A DNA stretch of 64,000 nt, from assembly GCF_047511655.1 (NCBI RefSeq), contig NC_133392.1, positions 20,040,001 through 20,104,000 of the forward strand, written 5' to 3'. The DNA is from Castor canadensis (taxonomy: Eukaryota; Chordata; Mammalia; Rodentia; Castoridae). Made by a program: the position numbers and the translations under genes. The stretch's first letter is position 1. Each line of letters starts with the position of its first letter. Below, piece after piece: positions 56,438-64,000 of this stretch. A model generated the notes under the pieces. It saw only the letters and a list, made by a program, of their open reading frames with translations. It searched no databases and was not told the origin of the DNA.

Positions 56438-56668
56438 AACAGGCACTGTGGCTCCTGCCTGTAATCCTAGCTACTCAGGAGGCAGAGATCAGGAGGATTG
56501 TGGTTTGAAGCCAGCCCCGGGGAAATAGTTTGTGAGACCCTATCTTGAAAATACTTGTCACAAAAAAAAAACAGGGCTGGCGGAGTGGTTCGAGTGGTAC
56601 AGCACCTGCCTAAGCAAGTGTGAGCCCTGCGCTCAAGCCCCACTACTGCAAAATAAACAAATAAACAA
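56438..56668 (+). repeat. Composite SINE, type A linker, full ID form, inside L1
   Basis: 'ggctcctgcctgtaatccta', linker with a nine-A run, ID-like 'gtacagcacctgcctaagca', ending in (AAAC/AAAT)n. Confidence 0.9.
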
Positions 56669-57159
56669 ATAAATAAAATTAGAGAAATGCAAATCTAAGC
56701 CACAATTAGTTATTATTCAAATCCATTAGGGTAGCGGTTATTAAAAAAAAAAACAATAGACAATAACAAGTGTTGGTGAGGATGTGGAGAAATTGGAACC
56801 CTTGTGCTTGCTGGTAGGAAAGTGAAATGATGTACCCTACATAAAACAGTATGGCAGGTTTCGGAAAAATTATATGTAGAATTATTGTAGTAAGTCCACT
56901 TCCAAGTATGCACATAAAAGAATTAGAAACAGACTCAAATAGATATTTGTTCCTCCATGTTCATAGCAGCACTATTCACAACAGTCAAGATAGATAAAAC
57001 CGGAATGTGTATCAAGAGACAAACAGGCAAAATGTAATGTATACATATTCTGCTTTGAAAAAAGAATAAAATTCTGATATATGATACAACATAGATGAAC
57101 CTTAAAAAGATGCGGAGTAAGCCAGAAACAAAAGGACAAATATTGGATGGTTATCTTTT

Positions 57160-57430
57160 TTTTTCCCACTCAGCAGTACTGGGATTTGAACTCACTTGCT
57201 AGGCAGGCTCTGTACTGCTTGAGCCACACTTTTTGCTCAGGCCAGCCCGACTGCGATCTTCCTGTTTTATGGTTCCCATGTGGATGACAGGTGCATCATT
57301 GTACCCAGCTTTTTTCCATTAGGATGAGGTCTCATGAGCAGTTTTCCCTAGACCAGCATGGAACCACTCTGATCTCAGCCTCCCAACTAGCTAAGATTAC
57401 AGGTGTAAGCCGCCTGTACCCAGCTGGATA
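57160..57430 (-). repeat. Trimeric composite SINE (type C), inside L1
   Basis: 'gtactgggatttgaactcac', then two B1-like halves ('ggatgacaggtgcatcattg'; 'gctaagattacaggtgtaag'). Confidence 0.8.
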
Positions 57431-57655
57431 ATTATCCTTATATCAGTTATCTGGAATAGTCAAATTCACAGAGACAGAAAGAACAGTTACCAGGAGCTGG
57501 AGGTAGAAGGGAACAGAGAGTCATTTAGTAAGCATGGAGTTTCTTTTTAGATGATGAAAAAGTGCTGGAGATGGGTAGTGGGGATGAATGGACAACAATG
57601 CAAATGTACTCATTGCTGCTGAATTGTTCTCTTAAAAATGGTTAAGATAAGCCAG

Positions 57656-57887
57656 ACACTGGTGGCCTGCACCTATAATCCTAACTACTTGAGAGGCTGA
57701 GATTGGGAGGATTGTGGTTCAAGGCCAGCCACAGAAAATAATTCACAAGATCCCATCTCCAAAATAACCAGAACAAAATGAACTGGCGGTGTGGCTCTCG
57801 TGGTAGAGCTCCTTCTTTGTAAGCATGAAGCCCTGAGTTCAATCTCCAGTCCCACAAAATAAAAATAAAGTAATTTCTCTATTTCTC

Positions 57888-57924
<37 letters not shown>
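57656..57924 (+). repeat. Composite SINE, type B, plus (CT)n tract
   Basis: 'tggcctgcacctataatcct', linker 'tccaaaataaccagaacaaa', ID-like part, A-rich tail, then CT repeats (57876-57924). Confidence 0.9.
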
Positions 57925-57954
57925 GCTAGGAATCAAACCCCCTCCTCTTCCCAG

Positions 57955-58645
57955 TGAGCAGCCCTGGTTAAATTACTCTGGCATGAATTCACCTGTGTCT
58001 TTTCTGTATAGTTACAGAAATGGAACCATTCTGTACCTGTTTTGCAACTTGCCCTTCATAGTGAATGCTAGTTCTTGGCGATCTTTCCATGTTAGAATAT
58101 CAGCTACCTCATTTATTTAAACTTCTGGGCAGCATTCGGTAGTATGAACATAACCGTAGCTAAGCATTCCCGTACTGATGGAAGCGGCTGTGGTCTGAAT
58201 GTATGTCCCCCCAAAAATGCATAGTTTAAACCCAATTCTTAGAATACTGGTATTAAGGGGGGGGGTCTTTGGGAGGAGATCAGGCCATGAGGGCTCCACC
58301 CTCACAAATGATGAGAGACCCAAGGGAGCATGTTTGTCCTTTCTGCCATATGCAAATGAACCAAGGTGTCATCTGTGGAGCAAGAATGAACCATTACTAG
58401 AGACCAAGTCTGTTGTCAGCTTGTTCTTGGACTTCCCAACCTCTAGAGCTGTGAGCCATAAATTTCTGTTGCTTATAAGTGACTCAGTCTAAGGTATTTT
58501 GCTATGGCAGCCTGAACCCTTTAAGACACATTGTTTTTCCAGTATTTGGCCATTACACACAATGCAGTACAGATGTACAAATATTTCTTTAGGAAAACTT
58601 CCATTTACTTATTCAGGTTATAAGCACATGTGAATGAATGCCAAT
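57955..58645. mobile_element. Ancient LINE (L1M-like) fragment split by an LTR
   Basis: Left part 57955-58185 ('atagttacagaaatggaacc', 'gcgatctttccatgttagaa'). Right part 58530-58645 ('cagtatttggccattacaca'). Confidence 0.6.
58188..58527 (+). mobile_element. MaLR LTR (MLT1/MST-like), complete
   Basis: Begins 'tgtggtctgaatgtatgtcc'. Contains 'agagctgtgagccataaatt' (with ATAAATTTCTGTTG-type sequence) and ends 'ggcagcctgaaccctttaag' then 'aca', so both LTR ends (TG...CA) are visible. Confidence 0.88.
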
Positions 58646-58654
58646 GAAATCTTT

Positions 58655-58835
58655 GCCATTTTTAGGCACTCAGGGTATGCTAAGTGTTTTCCATCATAAC
58701 TTCCAGTCAGCCTCCTGAAGAAGTGCAGTCGCTATCCCACAGATGAGGGAAAAGTCCAGAAAACACGAGTCATTTGCTCTGGATCACAGAGCTCACAAGA
58801 GACCAGGCCACAGAAGGCGTCTAAGACTGTGATCT
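58655..58835 (-). repeat. MIR SINE
   Basis: 'gctatcccacagatgaggga', 'gctctggatcacagagctca' match reverse-strand MIR. Confidence 0.6.
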
Positions 58836-59795
58836 CTTCAAGGCCAGAGCGAGGCTCTCTTTCCTGCTTTGTTCTTGCACCTGACACAGTGTGGACTATG
58901 CAGGCACGACAAGTGCACATCAAATGTTAATGAGCAAATGAGGATACGTGGAGCCGTGCTACAGCTGTCAGTCCTCAGTCTCACCCTCGTCTGCTCCCGC
59001 CACCCCTGGCCCATGCCTAGCAGGAAATGAGAGATCGAACACAAGCAGGCCCTCCAACCTCCTTCTCACTCTCCCACAGCATGTCCCTATTCCCCACCTT
59101 CTGGAGAAAGTTCTTCCACCCTCCTCTGAGCCACTTGCCAACGCCAACCACCTGCCCAGACCCACACCCAGGCAGCGCACACAGTTCCTGGCTCAGATCA
59201 CTCATGGAGCCCCCCAGAACTCTCAGCCTGTTGGTGTCACTTATTTTCATGTTTGACCTTTGACCTTGACCGGCCATTTTCATCCTTAATGCTGCTGCTG
59301 TGGGTGTTCATACTGATGCAGAAGCTGCGGCTCAGAGCGGTCCAGTGACCTGAACAAGTCCCCAGTGGCCAACAGCACGACAGCAGTCATGTCCAGTTCT
59401 CTGCAGCCCACGGCCATGCTCTTCCCTTCTGTCCTCCAACACCAAGTCCTGTCACAGAGCCAGCAGTAGACATATGTATGTGGGTGCCAAGGCTTAGCTG
59501 CTTGGGCTCAGTGAGTCCATGTCTCTGGGGGGACTGTCCATGCTGTGACCAGCTCCCTATAGGTAGGAGCCCATGAGGGAGAAGAGTAGACATCTGTTCC
59601 CTCTACAAACACCCAAATGCCCAGCATGGAGCAGGTGCTGATTAAACAGCTCCTCCCTTCCTGCTTCAGTCGCTTACTGAAGGGCCCTGTAGCTGCTGTT
59701 CCTGCAACATGGGACCAAGCAAGCAAGGAAAGGGAATAAATCAGCTTCCCTCGTAATACCCAGAGCTCCAGCTGTCCTAAGTGGTGTGTCTCCCA
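58836..59795. other. Unique-looking sequence
   Basis: Overlapping frames near 58948-59283 on both strands lack domains. A small reverse MIR remnant lies near 59320-59390 ('ctgcggctcagagcggtcca'). Confidence 0.4.
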
Positions 59796-59799
59796 CTGA

Positions 59800-59995
59800 C
59801 AGGGGCCTAAGTCTGTGCCAGGGACTGTGCCTCTTTGCCTCTCACACCAACTCTGTAGAGAAGGAACTGCTGTTGTGTCCATTTCCCAGGTAAGTTGAGG
59901 TTCGGTTGTTGAAGTTAATTGCTCAAGTTAATGCAGGTAAGGTGGGGCAGTCTGAGATCAAAAGCCTAACTCTTGGTCATTGTACTTGACAGTCC
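59800..59995 (-). repeat. MIR SINE
   Basis: 'agtctgtgccagggactgtg', 'ctcacaccaactctgtagag', 'gttaatgcaggtaaggtgg'. Confidence 0.6.
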
Positions 59996-60550
59996 TAGCT
60001 ATGTTAGCCAGGGCCCAACAGGAAATGGAACACACTCAAATTGGGTAATGCGAGCAGGTCTAGGAAAGCTAAACAGAATACACTAGCTCTGCCTAGCACC
60101 GGCCATGTGGGAGGACCAGAACCTGAAGGCAGAGAGCGATGTGGTGACCCTACAGGAAGGGAATAATGATCCTCAGCTGGTTCACCTTCCTCCTATACCA
60201 TCTCCCATCTCCAGCCAGTTCACTGAACAAATCCAGCAGGAAGCCAGAGACCAAGGGACCCCATGATGCACCCACAGAGTTGGCTCTGGACACAGAGGAG
60301 AGAGAGTGGCTAGGTTGGGAGGCAGCAGGTAGAAGTTGGGCACAAACCCACCAAGACGAACAGACTCACTAGATGTGGCTACAAGATCAACGTGCCTTGG
60401 GATGCATGTGGCACCAACCAAAAGATAGAAATTCACTTCTTTATTTAAAATTTGACCAGTGGTACATCAAACCTGGCTCAAAAATAACTGTTCTTCCTTT
60501 CCATCAGCCCCACCAAAGACAAGGAATCAAGAAAAGAAAATAAAGTGGTT
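59996..60550. other. Unique-looking sequence
   Basis: No exon or repeat recognised. Confidence 0.4.
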
Positions 60551-60552
60551 TT

Positions 60553-60553
<1 letters not shown>

Positions 60554-60590
<37 letters not shown>

Positions 60591-60651
60591 CACTGGGGTT
60601 TGATCTCAGGGCCTCACGCTTGCTAGGCAGGTGCTCTGCAACTTGAGCCCA
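60554..60651 (-). repeat. (TG)n microsatellite joined to an ID-like SINE
   Basis: About 18 TG units (60554-60589), then minus ID-like 'cactggggtttgatctcagg' and 'cttgctaggcaggtgctctg'. Confidence 0.9.
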
Positions 60652-60664
60652 AGAAATGAGAATA

Positions 60665-60995
60665 GGAGCCAGGCGCGTGGGACATGTCTATAATACTAGA
60701 TGCTACATGAGAGGAGATTAGGAGGATCAAAGGGCCAGACCAACCTAGCCAAAAAGTTAGTGAAACCCTAACAAATCAACAAACTGGGCATGATAGTTCA
60801 TACATGTAATTCCAGCTACTTGGTAAGCATAAATAGGAGAAGCATGGTCTAGGTTGGCTCAGGAAAAAGTGCAAGACCTTACTTGAAAGATAACCTAAAA
60901 AGACAAAAAGGACTGAGAGGTGTGGTACAAATGGTGGAGCACCTGCCTAGCAAGTGCAAGGCTCTGAGTTCAAATCCCAATATCACCTAGGAGAG
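60665..60995 (+). repeat. Trimeric composite SINE (type C)
   Basis: Diverged B1-like monomers ('ggacatgtctataatactag'; 'ctgggcatgatagttcatac') and ID-like 'cacctgcctagcaagtgcaa'. Confidence 0.82.
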
Positions 60996-61359
60996 GGAAG
61001 GTGAAGTGTCGAGTGGGACCTTTCCCTAGGAAGTTTGGCAGAATATTCCAGAATTTGGACCTCTGAGCTCAGCTCTTACTGCCTGGAAAAGGACCCTCCA
61101 CCTACCATAGGCCTCCACATAAAAGTAGCCTGGAAATGAGGTGCTTTGAGAGGGAAAAACCTGGAGGAGACAACAGGACTCCCTGAAGAGCCAGGGTTCC
61201 CAGTCTTCACATATTTGCCAGGTGTCATCACAGGACCTGCGCTGTGCCCTTAAAGAGGACAGGAATTTGAATCCGACCCAGACCCTTCCCACATTTTGGC
61301 AAAGTCTTGCAGGGAACTCAGACATGTAAAACGCAGACCACAGAACTGTGTAGTCAGTG

Positions 61360-61930
61360 CCCTAGCGAAAGTGTGCAAGCATACAACTCATTGGTAAGAA
61401 GATAAGGAACCTGAACACAAAATTGAAAAAAGATTCAGATGGACATATCTCCAAACACATATAAATGCCCAAGAAGTACAGGAAAAGACATTGAGGATCC
61501 TCAGTTAGTAGAGAAATGCAAATCCAAACCATTCTAAGATACCACCTCAAACCCACCAGATGGCTGTCACAACAAAGACAGACCATAGGAATGTTGGGAA
61601 GAGAGTGGGGAGATGGGACCCCTCATCCAGCTCATGGGCAAGCAAAACGGTGTGGCCATGTTACACACAGACTTTCCTTGTCGCCCAGCAACGGCATTCC
61701 TAGGGATAGACCCTGAGGAATTGAAAACACTAGTCCATGCAAAAACTTGCACACAAATGTTCTTAGCGGGACTGGTGGAATGACTCAAGCGGTAGAGCAC
61801 CTGCTGTGCAAGTGTGAAATCCTGAGTTCAAATTCCAGTCCTACCCCCCTAAGAATGTTCTCAATATTATTACCCCCAAAAGGGAAACAACCAAGTGTCC
61901 AGCAGTTCGTAGAGAATATGTAACTGGTAA
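61360..61930 (+). mobile_element. L1M 3' region, left part
   Basis: 'gagaaatgcaaatccaaacc', 'ctaagataccacctcaaacc', 'cacaacaaagacagaccata', 'aaaagggaaacaaccaagtg'. Stops and frameshifts throughout. Confidence 0.88.
61756..61861 (+). repeat. Solo ID-like SINE with target-site duplication
   Basis: ID-like monomer at about 61768-61848 ('gactcaagcggtagagcacc', 'gagttcaaattccagtccta'). Flanks 'aatgttct' at 61756-61763 and 61854-61861. Confidence 0.88.
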
Positions 61931-62207
61931 CAGTAAAGCAGTTTCAGAAAGTTTTTCTTTTTTCTACAAGAGGAAACATGAAGCAGTTAATTTTTTAAAT
62001 GAAAGTTTAAAACAGGAAATGAAAGTTATGAGTAAGTGAAAGTTCTGAAAAGAAGCAAAATCAAGGCTTTATTCTCTTTTTCCTTCTAGCAGAAAAGAAA
62101 GGGATTTAATACTGAAAATATGTACTTATTCAATTGATATAAGACACGGGTCAAATTTTCATTGAATTCATTTTGTTGTAGTTCCAAGTTATTTAAAAAA
62201 ATACCAT

Positions 62208-62540
62208 AAGCTGAGTACTGGTGGCTCATGTTAAATCTTAGTTACTTGGAAGGTTGAGATCAAGAGGATGGTGGTTTGAGGCCAGCTTGGACAAAAAGTT
62301 AGTGAGACACCAATTCAATCAATAACTGGGTGCAATGGATGCACCTGTCATCCCAGCTGAGGCAAGAAGTGTAAAATAGTGGGGGGGGGGTGGTCTAGGC
62401 TAGCCTGGGCAAAAAGTGAGACCCTCACTCCAAAATAACCAGAGCATTTAAAAGGACTGGAGGCTTGGCTGAAATGGTAGAATGCCTATCTTACAAGTGT
62501 AAAACCCTGATTCAAATCCCAGCAGCACTAACACATACAC
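62208..62540 (+). repeat. Trimeric composite SINE (type C)
   Basis: 'gagtactggtggctcatgtt', second monomer 'ggatgcacctgtcatcccag', a G-run (62380-62390), ID-like 'ggcttggctgaaatggtaga'. Followed by a short CA tract (62538-62562). Confidence 0.85.
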
Positions 62541-63144
62541 ACTCACACACACACTCACACTCTGGTTAAATGAATAACAAACTAGGAATATCAAAGGATT
62601 TTATCCACGAAGATTTCTTTTTATTTTCTTAACTTGAATTTTTCATCTAAATTCGTCATTCTGATGGCATCAGTGAGGTTGATAACTATACATGAATTTG
62701 CTATTCTTCCTATTCCTTTCATGAACAGATGTAAATGGAAGTACTGCATCTGATCAATTCCAGGAAATTAGGAAATACAAGGCCTTCCAAAAAAAAAAAA
62801 AAAATCTTCGAACTTTCCTTTTCCTGCTACCTTCTGACATTTTCTGCCTGTGAGTTCCAAGAAAAGGTGGATTGAGAAATCCATGGGAAAATGTGATGGT
62901 GAACTAATATTTACAGAAACAAGAGCAAGTATGCAAAACAGATTCTGTTCCCTTAAGATTATAAATATTTTCTGTGGACTCAAATTGCAATACACCTTTA
63001 CAATTTTACCAATCTTTACATTTACATGGAAACTGAATTTGTAACCTTAGTAGGAAAGGGTAAAAAGCTATAAATTGATGCAAAATTCATTAAGCTTTCA
63101 TTTGGAATAAGAGGTTATTGCCAACTCACCCCCTACCACCACCA

Positions 63145-63223
63145 CTGCCCTGCGCTGGGGATGAAACCCATGGCCTTGCACGCACAAGGCAAGGGCTCCA
63201 CCACTGAGCTACAATCCCCAGCC
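63145..63223 (-). repeat. ID SINE
   Basis: 'gcgctggggatgaaacccat', 'cgcacaaggcaagggctcca', 'gctacaatccccagcc'. Closest of all copies here to canonical rodent ID. Confidence 0.92.
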
Positions 63224-63334
63224 AAAGGTTTCTGTTTTTCTATGGTGTAATAACTAGTTTCTTCTTTTTTTTTAATACCTTGCTCAAGAAATAGAATATA
63301 TTGTTACCCGCTTTAAAAGTTGAAAGACCATACT

Positions 63335-63610
63335 ACTGGTAAATGTTACACGCATGAACCTTGAAAACATCAGGGAAACGCAAGAAGAAACAAAAGGCCA
63401 CATATTGTGTGATTCCATTCAAATAAAAGACCCGGAATAAGCAAATCCACAGAGAAAGTAGATTGGTGGTAACCAGTGCCTGAGGGCACAGAGGAAGGAG
63501 AGTGACAGCTCACGGCTGATTTGGGGATGATAAAAGTGGATGCGCAATTTTTGAATATGTTAAAAACACTGAGTCAAGAGAGTGACTATTATATCAATTA
63601 TGTCTCAAAA
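63335..63610 (+). mobile_element. L1M 3' region, right part
   Basis: 'catgaaccttgaaaacatca', 'aaaaggccacatattgtgtg', 'cggaataagcaaatccacag', 'gattggtggtaaccagtgcc'. Continues downstream from the region at 61360 in L1 order. Confidence 0.88.
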
Positions 63611-63834
63611 CAAAGAAACAGAGATAAATACATAATAGGACAGAGGTAAGTAGTACCAAAGAAGGAAGCAGTGTGTAGGCATTTGTGCCTCTGTGGAGAG
63701 GTTTCCTAAAGAGAAAGCAACATTGAGCCTGTTTTCAAAGGACCAGCATGAAGACAGGAAATAATGTGATGTGCTCTGGTCATTTGGGTATAGAGCTTGG
63801 GGCACAAACTTGCAAGTTGTTGTTCTTTGGGTTT

Positions 63835-63978
63835 TTTATTTGGTTGGTTGGTTGATTTGGTTGGTTTGGTTTGGTTTATTGAGACAGGGTCTCACTATAT
63901 AGCCCAGGCTGGCCTTGAACTTAAAATCCTTTGCCTCTCAAGTAAGTGCTGGGCTTACAGGTGTGTAACCTGGCATTC
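63835..63978 (-). repeat. B1 SINE with (TTGGT)n tail tract
   Basis: GGTTT/GGTT-rich tract (63838-63880), then 'tgagacagggtctcactata' and 'gctgggcttacaggtgtgta'. Confidence 0.9.
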
Positions 63979-64000
63979 AGGAGTTATTTTGTAAGTGAAA

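Larger units (their letters stand above)
56150..57655 (+). mobile_element. L1M 3' portion, twice interrupted by SINEs
   Basis: Late ORF2 and 3' region of an old L1: 'ccagagaatgggagagaatg', 'gcaaatctaagccacaatta', 'gttggtgaggatgtggagaa', 'catagcagcactattcacaa', 'acatagatgaaccttaaaaa'. Multiple frameshifts and stops mean it is dead. Confidence 0.9.
61931..63334. other. Intervening 1.4-kb segment that splits an L1; identity unknown
   Basis: Lies between two pieces of what looks like one L1, with 'actggtaa' at both edges (61923-61930 and 63335-63342). Apart from a type C SINE and an ID copy it is AT-rich unassigned sequence. Confidence 0.35.

Noticed and set aside
63145-63223. tRNA gene from A-box/B-box-like text in ID-like monomers
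   Set aside because: These belong to the ID SINE family, lack a foldable acceptor stem and occur dozens of times as repeats.

Overview
This is mammalian nuclear DNA with no confidently recognisable protein-coding exon on either strand. It is dominated by interspersed repeats: SINEs, old LINEs, LTRs and DNA transposons. The B1 (7SL-derived) and ID (tRNA-like) monomers indicate a rodent. The most abundant repeat is a composite that joins a B1-like left part to an ID-like right part through one of two characteristic linkers. I associate that composite with castorimorph rodents, beaver most likely. The species call is an inference from memory of the family; no database was searched.

Layout. 1-8.2 kb: a SINE, an MLT1 fragment, scattered MIRs and mostly unique intergenic-like DNA, then a candidate conserved AT-rich element near 8.0-8.2 kb. 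8.2-16.6 kb is a dense repeat cluster. It holds a minus-strand L1 3' end, a retroposed internal piece of L1 ORF2 that looks prematurely polyadenylated, nested SINEs, and a U6 snRNA pseudogene fused to an mRNA 3' end inside an older palindromic transposon. 16.6-24 kb: a 0.6-kb unique block with an unrecognised open frame, an MLT1 LTR, a long L2 and a CA/GA microsatellite. 24-33 kb: MIR, L2, a 153-base pure purine tract next to a G-run array, a 530-bp TG-rich minisatellite with a 114-bp higher-order period, and a Tigger/MER2-like transposon carrying a SINE. 33-45 kb: SINEs, a MaLR LTR, a hAT-like MITE and an AT-rich candidate conserved non-coding element near 42.6-42.8 kb. 45-54 kb: a tailless 7SL RNA retropseudogene inside a MIR, another MLT1, a MER5-like MITE and largely unique sequence. 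54-64 kb: several L1M 3' portions interrupted by SINEs, another MaLR LTR inserted in an old LINE, and a 1.4-kb segment that seems to split an L1.

No operon-like or cooperating gene set exists here. The window is best read as intergenic or intronic DNA, and the interesting biology is retrotransposition by-products. Three cases show inspectable target-site duplications: the U6/mRNA chimera, the tailless 7SL copy and the truncated internal L1. The SINE family also shows subfamily structure, with a shared deletion of about 23 nt in its ID-like part. Repeat family names are from recognition of consensus-like text, so boundaries are approximate (about 10-20 bp) except where a duplication fixes them.
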